Origin: CAZLFA01 sp964558665
Lineage (GTDB): Bacteria; Desulfobacterota; Syntrophia; Syntrophales; PHBD01
NCBI GenBank assembly: GCA_964558665.1
Contig: CAZLFA010000001.1
Location: forward strand, 62,001-126,000
Direction of reading: 5' to 3'
DNA length: 64,000 bases
Position 1 is the first letter of the stretch, and every line of letters starts with the position of its first letter. This document shows, in pieces, positions 18,051 through 27,085 of the stretch. The notes below the pieces were generated by a model. The model did no database searches. It was given only the letters and a program-made list of their open reading frames with translations, and was not told the origin of the DNA. A program made the translations under genes and the position numbers.

Positions 18051-18151
18051 CCTGCTATCTCCTTTCAAAAAAGTTTATGTTTTTTTTAAATTCCTGGTCC
18101 TGTTGATGGAGGCCTCGCCAACATCTCATCCGGGAAGTTAAGTGTCGTTTT

Positions 18152-19609
18152 TTATTCATCTGGAATGGCGTCAACGAACTCCACCTCTCTGGGAATCTTG
18201 TATGACGACAGATAGGTGCGGCAGTGCTTCAATATGTCCCTTTCATCCGCTGCGATGTCAGGGTTTTTGATAATAAAGGCTTTGACGATCTCGCCTCTCA
18301 TAAGGTCGGGCTGGGATATTATACGAGACTCCTTCACGGCAGGATGCATGCTCAGGACAATCTCCACCTCTTTCGGATAGACGTTAAATCCGCTGGTAAT
18401 AACCATGCGCTTTTTTCTTCCTGTCAGGAAGATGTATCCATCCCGGTCAATGTAACCAAGATCACTCGTATGGAGCCAGCCCTCCCTGATGACCTGGGTT
18501 GTGGCATCCGGGTCCTTGTAGTAGCCTTTCATGACATTGGGGCCGCGTATGATTAGTTCACCGGTTTCTCCGGCGGGCAGATCAACACCTTGGTCGTCAA
18601 TAATGCGCGCCTCCACACCGGGGATCGGTATTCCTATGGAGCCGGGCTTAAAAGGCATGTCGAGACGGCTTAAGGCAGTTATGGGAGACGCCTCGGTAAG
18701 GCCGTAGCCTTCCAGCAGTTTGACATTGAATTTGGGCGCGAAGACGTTGAATATCTCAACATTCATGGCCGAGCCGCCGGTGATGCAGAAGCGCAGAGAA
18801 CTGATATCATACTGATCAGCCTTGTCATGAAAGAGCATTCCCAGAAAAAGCCTGGGAACGGCGCAGATGTATGTTACTTTCTCGTTCTGAATGGCGGAGA
18901 AGATGGTGTCCAGGGTGAATCTTTCCATGAGCACCGTGCTGGCGCCCGATTTGAGAATGGCAATCATGTTTGCCGCTGCGCCGAAGGAGTGAAAGAAGGG
19001 GATGACGGCCAGCGCCCGGTCGTTTTCATCACCGTCACCCAGGACTTTAAGGAGTGCGGCCTGGGTCATGAGATTGTTGTGTGTCAGAACGGCGCCCAGA
19101 GGTTTGCCCGTAAGTCCCGATGTATAGATCATGACGGCATCGTCGTCACCGTCGATGCCTGCCGTTTCCAGCTCAAAAGGCCCCTGGTTGACGATGGTCC
19201 GGAATTGCGAATCCTCTTTTTCATCCGTCAGGATCAGGTGCTTGCAAAGAGGCAGCCTGTCTTTGATCTCATCATACCGTCTGGCTGATGATGTTACCGT
19301 GATGAAAACCTTTGAGTCGCTGTTATGGAGAAAGTGGTGGAGTTCATAAGGCGTGGACATCACGTTGATAGTTACAACAACGGCGCCGATTTTCTGGGCG
19401 GCAAAATATGATATGACAAAATCGGGACTGTTGGGAAGCATGATGGATATATGATCACCCTTGCCTATCCCCAACTTTTTAAGGTGATTTCCCAAGGCGT
19501 TGACGGCCCGATTTAATTCTGCATAGGTGATTCTTTTTCCTTCGTGAATGAGAGCAATGCGTTCCGGAAACCGCGAGCAGCTCTCTTCTATCATGCTCCC
19601 TAGGTTCAT
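18152..19609 (-). CDS. Acyl-CoA synthetase (AMP-forming ligase)
   Basis: Activates a carboxylic acid to its CoA thioester with ATP. The 485-residue protein starts at MNLGSMIEESCSRFPERIALI. A longer frame to 19669 has no support. The P-loop-like motif is unusual: YTSGLTGKPLGAV instead of the common YTSGTTGxPKG, so the Thr and Lys of the consensus are changed. Other motifs are normal: EGYGLTEASP, GELIIRGPNVMKGYY, LHTSDLGYIDRDGYIFLTGRKKRMV, and a late GEIVKAFI region. It begins the likely beta-oxidation operon with thiolase, hydratase and dehydrogenase. Substrate is unknown. Confidence 0.88.
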   Translation of the reverse strand: MNLGSMIEESCSRFPERIALIHEGKRITYAELNRAVNALGNHLKKLGIGKGDHISIMLPNSPDFVISYFAAQKIGAVVVTINVMSTPYELHHFLHNSDSKVFITVTSSARRYDEIKDRLPLCKHLILTDEKEDSQFRTIVNQGPFELETAGIDGDDDAVMIYTSGLTGKPLGAVLTHNNLMTQAALLKVLGDGDENDRALAVIPFFHSFGAAANMIAILKSGASTVLMERFTLDTIFSAIQNEKVTYICAVPRLFLGMLFHDKADQYDISSLRFCITGGSAMNVEIFNVFAPKFNVKLLEGYGLTEASPITALSRLDMPFKPGSIGIPIPGVEARIIDDQGVDLPAGETGELIIRGPNVMKGYYKDPDATTQVIREGWLHTSDLGYIDRDGYIFLTGRKKRMVITSGFNVYPKEVEIVLSMHPAVKESRIISQPDLMRGEIVKAFIIKNPDIAADERDILKHCRTYLSSYKIPREVEFVDAIPDE

Positions 19610-19686
19610 CGCATACAGCCCTTTCCTATAATGCCGCCAGTTTATCCCATGAAAGGCATTTTTTTTCAACAGAATAATTGACTAAA

Positions 19687-19742
19687 AGGAACCGCTCCCG
19701 AGCGAAGATATTAACCTGTTTATGCTTGCTGTTCCGGTTCCT
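19687..19742. terminator. Inverted repeat at the end of purQ
   Basis: AGGAACCG (19687-19694) is complementary to CGGTTCCT (19735-19742), with a 40-nt loop. The right arm includes the purQ stop codon. The long loop makes it a weak candidate terminator between purQ and the acyl-CoA ligase gene. Confidence 0.3.
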
Positions 19743-20568
19743 AAAATGACCCGCTGCGTATAAAATTTATGGCGTTTTTGAAAAGTGCGAGCCCCATGCC
19801 CTCTTCCGGCAGTTTTTCCCTTGTCCATCTCGGGTGATTGGTATAGTGCAGGAACGCTTCAGGATGCGGCATGAGGCCGAAAATCCTTCCCGAACTGTTG
19901 CATATTCCGGCAATGGCGTCGATTGACCCGTTGGGGTTAGCCGGATATGACATGGTTGCCGTTCGGCAGTTGCTGTCGCTATACTGAACGGCCACCAATT
20001 TTTCCCGGTGCAACCTCGCCAGACAGCTTTCGTCTTTGGCGACGAATTTGCCTTCGCCGTGGCGAACGGGAAGATAAATCCCTGCCAGGCCTTTTGTGTA
20101 GACGCAGGGGCTGTCCGGATTGGTGGCAAGATATACCCAGCGATCCTCGAACCTTCCGGAATCGTTAAAGGTGAGCGTTGTTGTCTGTGAGACATAATCA
20201 TTATCGAATCCGGGCAATAGGCCCGTCTTAACCATTAGTTGAAACCCGTTGCAGACGCCGAGAATCAGTTTGCCGGCCCTGATGAAGCGGGCGACCTGAT
20301 CATAAAGCTTCTCGCTGCTTCCTGCTATCTTCGCATGCAGTATCCTGTTCGCCCCCGCCTTGGCCGATCCCAGGTCATCGCCGTCCAGAAATCCGCCGGG
20401 AAGATTCAGAAAATGATAATCGTCCAGCGTTGTTTCTCCGGACAGGAGAGAACTTATATGAATGATGTCAACCACATCGGAACCGGCAAGCCTGCAGGCA
20501 TGAGCCATCTCTGTTTCGCAGTTGGTTCCATTTCCCGTGATAACTATTGATTTTACTTTTCCTGGCAT
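19741..20568 (-). CDS. purQ: Phosphoribosylformylglycinamidine synthase, glutaminase subunit PurQ
   Basis: Supplies ammonia from glutamine for FGAM synthesis in purine biosynthesis. The 275-residue class I glutamine amidotransferase has the nucleophile Cys in LILGVCNGFQLM and the His-x-Glu dyad in LMPHPEAFL near the C terminus. PGGFLDGDDLGSAK matches the PurQ oxyanion region. It begins ten bases after the purL stop and belongs to the same operon. At 275 residues it is slightly longer than the roughly 230-residue PurQ of small-PurL systems and fits the larger PurL partner here. Confidence 0.93.
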   Translation of the reverse strand: MPGKVKSIVITGNGTNCETEMAHACRLAGSDVVDIIHISSLLSGETTLDDYHFLNLPGGFLDGDDLGSAKAGANRILHAKIAGSSEKLYDQVARFIRAGKLILGVCNGFQLMVKTGLLPGFDNDYVSQTTTLTFNDSGRFEDRWVYLATNPDSPCVYTKGLAGIYLPVRHGEGKFVAKDESCLARLHREKLVAVQYSDSNCRTATMSYPANPNGSIDAIAGICNSSGRIFGLMPHPEAFLHYTNHPRWTREKLPEEGMGLALFKNAINFIRSGSF

Positions 20569-20578
20569 CCTTTATTCC

Positions 20579-23557
20579 TTAAAAGTCCAGAGGAGCGAGC
20601 CATGCTGCTTTGAGGCCGCTGATGTCGGTTTCTATAATCCGTTCGCCTTTGATGCCCTTTATTCTCAGAGTCTGTTCGACTAGGACAGAGCCTATGAATC
20701 TGGCGACCGAGCCGGCCATTTCCCTTTCGAAGGCTTTCTGATGGACCGGATCAACCGTGACGATGAAACGGCTCTGGGTTTCGGAAAAGAGCAGGTAATC
20801 GTTTCTGGTTATTCCGGTGGAAGGCACCAGAGAAAGATCGATATCCATTCCCAAACCGCCTGCAAATGCAGATTCAGCAAGGGCAACGCCCAGACCGCCG
20901 TCCGCGCAGTCGTGGCAGGAGGCGACAAGTCCTTTTTCGATTGCCAGGCTTAGCGCCTGGTAAAGGATTTTTGCCTTGGCGGCATTTACTTTCGGCACGT
21001 TGTTTCCTGTATATCCCCGGCAGGCAAACCACTCTGAGCCGCCCAGTTCCGCGTAGGTCTCTCCCAGCACATAGATGAGGTGCCCGGCAGCCTTTACATC
21101 CATGGTTACCGCCTTGCGGACATCCTTAATCCTGCCTATTGTTGAAAACAGAAGAGTGGGCGGTATCGATATCCTGATTTCGCCGATCTGGTAATCGTTT
21201 TTCATGCTGTCTTTGCCCGATATGCAGGGGACGCCGTATGCTACGGCATAGTCATAAAGGGCCATATTGGCGCGTACCAGTTGGGCAAGTTTATATTCTC
21301 CGTCCGGTGTCTTTTCCGACTGCACGGGATCGCACCAGCAGAAATTGTCCAGGCCCGCAAGGTGGTCGAGGTTACCGCCGACGGCGATTACGTTTCTCAC
21401 TGCCTCATCGATGGCGCAGGCAGCCATGTGGTAGGCGTCGATATCGCTGTAACGGGGACAGATGCCGTTGGCCACGACCACCCCCTCGAAGGAATCGAGC
21501 AGGGGGCGAATGACGGCAGCGTCGCCGGGGCCGTCGTTATTGATGCCGACCAGGGGTTTTACAACGCTGCCTCCCTGAACTTCGTGATCATAACGTCGGA
21601 TAACCGATTCCTTGCTGCAAATGTTCAGGCGGGACAGCATCTCTTTCAGCGCCTTGCCGTAGTCCGGCGGTTCGGAGAAATCCGGTTCCGGATGAAGGGG
21701 TTGCGACCATTTTGCCTTCAATGTCATCTGGGGAAGACCGTCGTGGAGAAAATCCATACCGAGATATGCAACCGTTCTTTCACCGTAGCGTACATGAAAC
21801 CATCCGGAGTCTGTGTATGTACCGACCACCGTGGCCTCCACATCCATCTTTTTAGCGAGAGCAAGGAAGGCATCGATTTGTTGCGGATCAACGGCCAGGG
21901 TCATTCTTTCCTGTGATTCAGAGATAAGAATTTCCCATGGTTTCAGCCCGGAATACTTCAGGGGCGCTTTTTTCAGGTCGATCTCACAGCCGCCCGACAG
22001 GCGGGCCGTTTCACCTACCGAGGAGGAAAGGCCGCCGGCGCCGTTGTCCGTAATGCATCTGTACAGACCGCGATCCCTGGCAATCAGCAGGAAGTCGGTC
22101 ATTTTCTTCTGCGTAATGGGGTCGCCTATCTGGACGGCTGTGACCGGTGAGCCTTCGTGCAGTTCCTCGGAAGAGAAGGTTGCGCCGTGGATTCCGTCCT
22201 TGCCGATGCGGCCTCCCGTCATGACGATCAGATCACCCGGCACGATTTTCTTTGTATAGGAAGGCTCGCCGCCGATGGATGAGGGCATAATGCCTCCCGT
22301 ACCGCAGTAAACAAGCGGCTTTCCCAGATATCTTTCGTCGAATACAATGCAGCCGTTGATCGTGGGGATACCGCTCTTGTTGCCGCCATGCTCGACGCCC
22401 TCTCTAACCCCCTCGTAAATTCTCCGCGGATGCAGAATTCTCTTGGGCAGAGGCTTGTCATAGGAGGGCGGCGCGAAGCAGAAGACATCCGTATTGAAAA
22501 TCAGCTTGGCCCCTTGTCCCGTCCCGAAAGGATCACGGTTGACGCCGACAATGCCTGTCAGTGCGCCGCCATAGGGATCCAGGGCGGAAGGAGAATTGTG
22601 GGTTTCCACTTTAAATACGAGGTTATAGTCTTCATTGAAACTTATTACGCCGGCATTATCCACAAATACGGAAAGACAAAAATCACGGATGCCCTTTTGC
22701 TGCCTGATCTCCTTCGTAGAGCCTTTGATATAAGTGTCAAAAAGAGAATCGATTCTGCTGCTCTTCCCGGATTCATCCTCATAGATTATCAGGCTGTTGA
22801 ATATTTTATGCTTGCAGTGTTCCGACCATGTCTGAGCCAGGCATTCCAGTTCCGCGTCGGTAATCCTATCCCCCAGCCCAACCAGTTTTCTTGCAGAAAC
22901 TATTTTTTCATCGAGGAAGTAGCTCCTCAGCGTCTTCATCTCGTCAAGATTGAGGGCCAGCACCCTTTCGTTGCTTATGGCAAGAAGCTTGTCATCCGCA
23001 ACATGAAGGTCTATCTCGTCCGTATCGGGGTTGCTTGATCCAGTGACCCTGGGGACATAAGGGGTCATGCCTTTTTCGGGATTCCATGTGCTGCCGTCAA
23101 TAATCTCGAAATGTTCTATGAGTTCATTGGCCAGCAGGTTCGAGGCGATTTTTTCCGCTTCCGGTTTCCCGATGGAGCCGCTAAGAAGGTACTGCCTTGA
23201 AGTATAGACGGAAATCGCCTTGTCCGGGGGAATGTCCAGAAGCAGTAATATTGCCTCACGCGCCGTCTTGCCGACGTTGTCGGTTACGCCGGGCCTGAAT
23301 CCTACTTCAACCAGCCATGTAAAGTGTTCAGCCAGTCCTTTGTTGATTTTGAATTCCTGAATTATGGGATCGGAAAGGGGGCCCGCGGCAACCGCTTCCA
23401 ATTCCTGAAGGGACAGGTCACCTTCTATTGTATAAACCTCGATTGTCCTGACTTTGTCGACGGAGATTTTAAGATGCTCAATTATCCTGCGCCTGATATT
23501 TTCGCCAAGCGCATCTCTGACCCCTGTTTTGAATCCGATTTCAATGCGATTAATCAT
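20579..23557 (-). CDS. purL: Phosphoribosylformylglycinamidine synthase PurL with N-terminal PurS-like repeats
   Basis: Catalyses ATP-dependent conversion of FGAR to FGAM. The 992-residue protein (start MINRIEIGFKTG) has two tandem PurS-like units at its N terminus: about residues 1-80 (IEIGFKTGVRDALGENIRR) and 85-160 (VEVGFRPGVTDNVGKTARE). The two PurM-like synthetase halves follow, with ETHNSPSALDPYGGA, GGRIGKDGIHGATFSS, the ETQSR region and CHDCADGGLG. No separate purS gene is needed. purQ follows after 10 bp. The first ATG in the frame (23587) lacks a ribosome-binding site. Confidence 0.94.
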   Translation of the reverse strand: MINRIEIGFKTGVRDALGENIRRRIIEHLKISVDKVRTIEVYTIEGDLSLQELEAVAAGPLSDPIIQEFKINKGLAEHFTWLVEVGFRPGVTDNVGKTAREAILLLLDIPPDKAISVYTSRQYLLSGSIGKPEAEKIASNLLANELIEHFEIIDGSTWNPEKGMTPYVPRVTGSSNPDTDEIDLHVADDKLLAISNERVLALNLDEMKTLRSYFLDEKIVSARKLVGLGDRITDAELECLAQTWSEHCKHKIFNSLIIYEDESGKSSRIDSLFDTYIKGSTKEIRQQKGIRDFCLSVFVDNAGVISFNEDYNLVFKVETHNSPSALDPYGGALTGIVGVNRDPFGTGQGAKLIFNTDVFCFAPPSYDKPLPKRILHPRRIYEGVREGVEHGGNKSGIPTINGCIVFDERYLGKPLVYCGTGGIMPSSIGGEPSYTKKIVPGDLIVMTGGRIGKDGIHGATFSSEELHEGSPVTAVQIGDPITQKKMTDFLLIARDRGLYRCITDNGAGGLSSSVGETARLSGGCEIDLKKAPLKYSGLKPWEILISESQERMTLAVDPQQIDAFLALAKKMDVEATVVGTYTDSGWFHVRYGERTVAYLGMDFLHDGLPQMTLKAKWSQPLHPEPDFSEPPDYGKALKEMLSRLNICSKESVIRRYDHEVQGGSVVKPLVGINNDGPGDAAVIRPLLDSFEGVVVANGICPRYSDIDAYHMAACAIDEAVRNVIAVGGNLDHLAGLDNFCWCDPVQSEKTPDGEYKLAQLVRANMALYDYAVAYGVPCISGKDSMKNDYQIGEIRISIPPTLLFSTIGRIKDVRKAVTMDVKAAGHLIYVLGETYAELGGSEWFACRGYTGNNVPKVNAAKAKILYQALSLAIEKGLVASCHDCADGGLGVALAESAFAGGLGMDIDLSLVPSTGITRNDYLLFSETQSRFIVTVDPVHQKAFEREMAGSVARFIGSVLVEQTLRIKGIKGERIIETDISGLKAAWLAPLDF

Positions 23558-23601
23558 TTTTTTTCCAGATCTTGTTTGAAGTGGCAAGCTTTCCTGCGAG
23601 A

Positions 23602-23626
23602 GGATGTGACAGGTTACAGTACATCC
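23602..23626. promoter_or_regulatory. Imperfect dyad in the purL upstream region
   Basis: GGATGT (23602-23607) and ACATCC (23621-23626) form an inverted repeat 45-70 bp upstream of purL, next to AT-rich sequence that could hold the promoter (a TTGATA-like box near 23640). It could be an operator. The evidence is only the symmetry and the position. Confidence 0.25.
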
Positions 23627-23706
23627 TTTATTTGCATATCAAAAGGAGATTTATAAAGCAACACCGGAATCCGCGAAAGATACAGAAGTCCTCTGTGTCT
23701 GTCTTC

Positions 23707-24348
23707 CTATGATTCCCCGTAAGGTTTTGCGACCAGGTATTCCAGTGGTATCAGGGAGTCCAGGGTTTGCTTTTTCAGGATGTGGAACCCGGAACTTTCG
23801 ACGAGATCGGAAAATGCCACGATGGTGAATCGGTTATAAGTCTTAAATCCGTAAAACCCCATGATTATTGAAATAAGTCGTGCTTTAAACGTTTCCCCGT
23901 GACAGAAGGTAGGGGCAATCAGCAGCCCCTGCGGTTTCAGAACGCGCCTGATCTCTTTCAGGCAGAGCTCCGGTTTTTTCATTACATGGAGAGCGTTTGC
24001 TACAATGCAGGCATCAAAAGCCGCATCTGAAAATGATAGCGAATAACCGTTTTGAACACTGAACTCGATGTTGTGCAGCCCTGCCCTTGCCGCCTTTTCG
24101 GTGGCTATATCGATCATGGGTCCGGAAAGGTCGGTGGCGCATACCTTCTTGACTTTTTTGGAAATCTCCTGGGTTATTATCCCGGTTCCGGCTGCGATTT
24201 CAAGAACGGTGTCCTCCTGCCCGACATCCTTCCAGATCAGATCGATAAGTGTGGCGTATTCTTCAGAGAGGCGCTTCATGAACCGGTCATATCTGCCGGC
24301 GTATCCGTCCCAGAAGTGTCTTTCCTCTTTTAACAAGTCATTTTCCAT
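23707..24348 (-). CDS. Class I SAM-dependent methyltransferase (UbiE-like)
   Basis: A 213-residue enzyme. Motif I is VLEIAAGTGIITQEI, followed by KVCATDLSGPMIDIA, the post-I and motif II region FDACIVANALHVMKKPELCLKE, and VLKPQGLLIAPTF. The pattern is closest to the UbiE/MenG-like group of small methyltransferases. The substrate is unknown. It stands 110 bp downstream of a radical SAM gene on the same strand and may share its transcript. Confidence 0.82.
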   Translation of the reverse strand: MENDLLKEERHFWDGYAGRYDRFMKRLSEEYATLIDLIWKDVGQEDTVLEIAAGTGIITQEISKKVKKVCATDLSGPMIDIATEKAARAGLHNIEFSVQNGYSLSFSDAAFDACIVANALHVMKKPELCLKEIRRVLKPQGLLIAPTFCHGETFKARLISIIMGFYGFKTYNRFTIVAFSDLVESSGFHILKKQTLDSLIPLEYLVAKPYGES

Positions 24349-24457
24349 TTGAGAGCCTTTTGTGCACCTTGTGATTTCACGCCGGTTGTTTGAAGTGTTG
24401 ATTCATAACGGATTTGCAGGTTTTTTGCAATCTTGATAAACCGGCGGCTTACGGCAT

Positions 24458-25780
24458 TCAGACTTTGCATCCCGCGATAAAATGCCGCACATTGACGCGG
24501 CGGCTGATGTTGAGCGCCAGCAGTTGAAGGATGTCATTCTGCCCGCTCAGCACTCTTCTGCCTATGGATGAAAGAGAATAGAACTTTCTGTAAAAATCCA
24601 TATATCCCTGAAACAATTGATTGACGGTCATTTTCAGCGGTTGAAATACTACATGGTTGGTGTCGTAATAACGCCAGTTTTTGTGGAGAAGCCGGCCTTC
24701 GCTTTCCATGCGGTCGAAGAGCTGAGTTCCCGGAAGAGGGGTAAGGATATAGAAATTAGCACCGGCGATACGGTTGCTTACGCAAAAATCATAAATGTTA
24801 TGAAATGCCTTTGTATCGTCATTGTCCATGCCAAAAATAAAGGACCCGAAGATATGTATTCCCGTTTTTTGAATGGCGGCAATAGCCTCCTCATATTCGG
24901 TTACGCGATTAAGGTTGTGCTTGCCCATGGCCTTGAGATTTTCCCGATTGGTTGTTTCCATGCCGACAAAAATCCACTTACAGCCGGCTCGCACAGCCAG
25001 GTCCAGCAGCTCCCTGTCTCTTGACAGGCGGAGATCTCCCTGGCCGTACCAGTTGCGCTTCAGGGGGATCATGGCTTTAAACAGTTCCTTGGCGCGCTCC
25101 GGATGACCGAACATATTGTCATCGATAAAGATAATGTCACCCGGGGGCATGGATTTCATTTCTTCGATCACTTCTTCCACAGGGCGGAAGCGAAATTTGT
25201 TTCCCCAGAAATGGGTTACGGAACAGTATTGACAGCGATGGGGACAGCCGCGTGCAGTCTCCATGACATTGTAGAAGGTGTAAGCCCCCGGCTTCAGCAG
25301 ATCCAGGCGCGGCCTGGGCAATCCTTCAAGGGTGTGCAGTTTTTCAGATTTGTATATCTTTTCCATTTTGCCGGACAGAAAGTGGCCCAGCAGGTTGTCC
25401 CATGAGTATTCCGCTTCTCCTATTACCAGGGCGTCCGCGTGCGGCGCCGCCTCTTCAGGCATGAAGAAGGCATGGATGCCGCCGATGGCTACGGCGGTTC
25501 CCTTCCGGCGGAAGGTGTCGGCGATTTCGTAACCGCGCATGGCGGTCGGCGTCATGATGCTTATGCCGACCAGATCGGCCGCAGCGTTGAAGTCTATGTC
25601 CTCCACGTTTTCATCGATGATCCGGACATCGAACCTGTCGTCTGCATGCGCGGCAAGCAAAGGCAGATTAAGCTGCGGGACCGACGATCTGGTTCGTCTT
25701 CTCAGTCCCAGACGATCCTTGTCGGCTGCAGGGTGGATCAGAAGCAGCCCGGGTTTGGAGGATCTTTTATTGTCTGTCAA
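24458..25780 (-). CDS. B12-binding radical SAM protein
   Basis: A 440-residue protein of the cobalamin-dependent radical SAM type. The N-terminal 140 residues form a B12-binding Rossmann domain (LLLIHPAADKDRLG, LVGISIMTPTAMRG, VAIGGIHAFFMPEEA). The radical SAM core follows with the 4Fe-4S motif RGCPHRCQYCS and later GMETTNRENLKAM. The DxHxxG cobalamin-ligand motif is not obvious in the N-terminal domain, so B12 may bind base-off without a protein His. The start is TTG, preceded by AAAGGA. Members modify lipids, hopanoids or tetrapyrroles, and the substrate here is unknown. Confidence 0.87.
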   Translation of the reverse strand: MTDNKRSSKPGLLLIHPAADKDRLGLRRRTRSSVPQLNLPLLAAHADDRFDVRIIDENVEDIDFNAAADLVGISIMTPTAMRGYEIADTFRRKGTAVAIGGIHAFFMPEEAAPHADALVIGEAEYSWDNLLGHFLSGKMEKIYKSEKLHTLEGLPRPRLDLLKPGAYTFYNVMETARGCPHRCQYCSVTHFWGNKFRFRPVEEVIEEMKSMPPGDIIFIDDNMFGHPERAKELFKAMIPLKRNWYGQGDLRLSRDRELLDLAVRAGCKWIFVGMETTNRENLKAMGKHNLNRVTEYEEAIAAIQKTGIHIFGSFIFGMDNDDTKAFHNIYDFCVSNRIAGANFYILTPLPGTQLFDRMESEGRLLHKNWRYYDTNHVVFQPLKMTVNQLFQGYMDFYRKFYSLSSIGRRVLSGQNDILQLLALNISRRVNVRHFIAGCKV

Positions 25781-26133
25781 GAGTTCATCCTTTCATGATT
25801 TTTCATGAAAATCGCTGCGGCATCTTTCTGAAATCCGCCTGACCGGCGGTTATTTTCGAGCGTCGTTCCATTGCACTCGCAGGTGTTTAAGTCAAGGCAT
25901 ATTATAATAACAGCGTAAAAAAGGAGAAGGGTAGTGTCAAGAGTCTTTCGGTATTTTTTATTCCGGAGTGCGTAACAGACAGCATCGAAGTGATACCGGG
26001 CTTTTTTTAGTAAATCCTGATCATCGAAGATGCTGGGAATCTCAAAGCCTTCGAGCGTCTGCTGAGCATAGAATTCCATTGTCTTCCATGCCGACTGGTT
26101 TTCAAGAAAGCCTTTGGCGTATTCGAACCACGA
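25777..26133 (-). pseudogene. Gene remnant upstream of the radical SAM gene
   Basis: The frame is open from just after a TGA at 26134-26136 and reads protein-like for about 65 residues (WFEYAKGFLENQSAWKTMEF, then KKARYHFDAVCYALRNKKYR). It then runs into sequence of no protein character that ends overlapping the radical SAM start. I do not recognise the family with certainty. The helical FEYAK...ALRNKKY pattern would fit a small HEPN-like or toxin-associated domain that has lost both ends. It lies in the patch of accessory-gene remnants at 25.8-27.8 kb. Confidence 0.3.
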
Positions 26134-26243
26134 TCACACTTGACACTGTTCCGCTGACAAGATAGAAATCCTGAGCCCATCAAGCAACCATCAAACAAAA
26201 TGTCAATCTCGATCAGGCCCACCACGGCAGATATTTCTTTGCT

Positions 26244-26438
26244 TTACTTCCCTAACGGTGATTCCTTGCTATCCGAACGTTCCTCAATGATCACACCGTC
26301 CTGCATTACGATGACGCCGACGCCTGCCTGAGCCGCCCGCTGCCTGGCTTTCAGCGCTGCGCGCTTCATAGCTGTCTCGGCATTGACGAAATCAGGATCG
26401 CGCTCTTTTTCATTCACAATTATTTTCTGCGCACTCAC
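26244..26438 (-). CDS. Small partner protein of the zeta-like kinase
   Basis: A 64-residue protein. The GTG start at 26438 overlaps the zeta-like stop by four bases (GTGA) and has GGAAGGAG upstream. A longer frame to 26498 would run inside the kinase gene. The sequence is Ala/Lys/Arg-rich and helical (ETAMKRAALKARQRAAQ), with a short beta-like end (GVGVIVMQDGVIIEE). It is not similar to the epsilon antitoxin of classical epsilon/zeta systems. Tight coupling suggests an antitoxin or co-factor role, but this is inference. Confidence 0.65.
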   Translation of the reverse strand: MSAQKIIVNEKERDPDFVNAETAMKRAALKARQRAAQAGVGVIVMQDGVIIEERSDSKESPLGK

Positions 26439-26965
26439 AGGTTCACTCCTTCCTCGACAAGTATGGGCGTTTGCGATGAGTTGTCGTAAATCACCCATTC
26501 ATCGACAATTGGTTTGTATATGATTTTAAAATTACGCAGACCGGCCGCAAATCTTCGCCGGATCGTCTCCTCGGGGACGTTATGGCCGCCTGCCTTGACT
26601 CTCTGCTCTACACGGGCAACAGCCAATTCAGGGGAGGCAAGGCGAAGATAAAAAAGTTTTACCGTGAAGCCTTCCCTGCGCCACGCCGAAATGTGCCGGG
26701 CATAGCCCCGGCCGCTCAGGGTAGTTTCAAAGGCAAAACTATCCCCACGATGTACATGATGAAAAATTTCCTCCAACATCAGCCGCCCGGCCTTGATTGC
26801 GGCCCTCTCCGGGTCGAAGGGGGCAAGACCTGCGGCAATCAAATCCGCGTTGACAAAAATGGGGCAGTCGGCTTCGTTCGGCAAAAACTCCTCAGCAAAC
26901 GTGGTCTTCCCTGCGCCGTTTGGCCCGGCAATGATGAGTATTCTGGATCCCTTTATCGTGCTCAT
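26435..26965 (-). CDS. Zeta-toxin-like P-loop kinase
   Basis: A 176-residue protein with a Walker A motif AGPNGAGKTTFAEEF at residue 13. It has a DLIAAGLAPFDPERAAIKAGR segment that matches the zeta/UNAG-kinase substrate region, FAFETTLSGRGY (Walker-B-like region) and RVxxGGHNVPEETIRRRF. Zeta toxins phosphorylate UDP-N-acetylglucosamine and block cell-wall synthesis. Chromosomal short forms like this one are less well understood. A start overlap with an upstream gene fragment and a stop overlap with a 64-residue downstream gene indicate a translationally coupled unit. Confidence 0.8.
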   Translation of the reverse strand: MSTIKGSRILIIAGPNGAGKTTFAEEFLPNEADCPIFVNADLIAAGLAPFDPERAAIKAGRLMLEEIFHHVHRGDSFAFETTLSGRGYARHISAWRREGFTVKLFYLRLASPELAVARVEQRVKAGGHNVPEETIRRRFAAGLRNFKIIYKPIVDEWVIYDNSSQTPILVEEGVNL

Positions 26966-27078
26966 TTCAGGGCCTCCCGGATGGTGCGGACCACTTCCAC
27001 GCTGTCCAAGGTTTCCAGGTGGTTGCGTACCGGATGCTTCGGATCATAGAGTTGGTAAAGAATGTAAGGTCCGTTTGG
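26962..27078 (-). pseudogene. 38-codon C-terminal gene fragment overlapping the zeta-like gene
   Basis: An open stretch begins right after an in-frame TAG and encodes PNGPYILYQLYDPKHP, then RNHLETLDSVEVVRTIREALK. Its TGA overlaps the kinase ATG (ATGA). There is no start codon in suitable position, so it looks like the end of a protein whose 5' part was lost between here and the XRE gene, possibly a former regulator or antitoxin of the kinase unit. The family is not recognised. Confidence 0.35.
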
Positions 27079-27085
27079 CTACTGT

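Noticed and set aside
26100..26140. tRNA-like GGTTCGAAT segment on the minus strand
   Set aside because: No acceptor, D or anticodon stems can be built around it. It lies within a protein-like open frame remnant.
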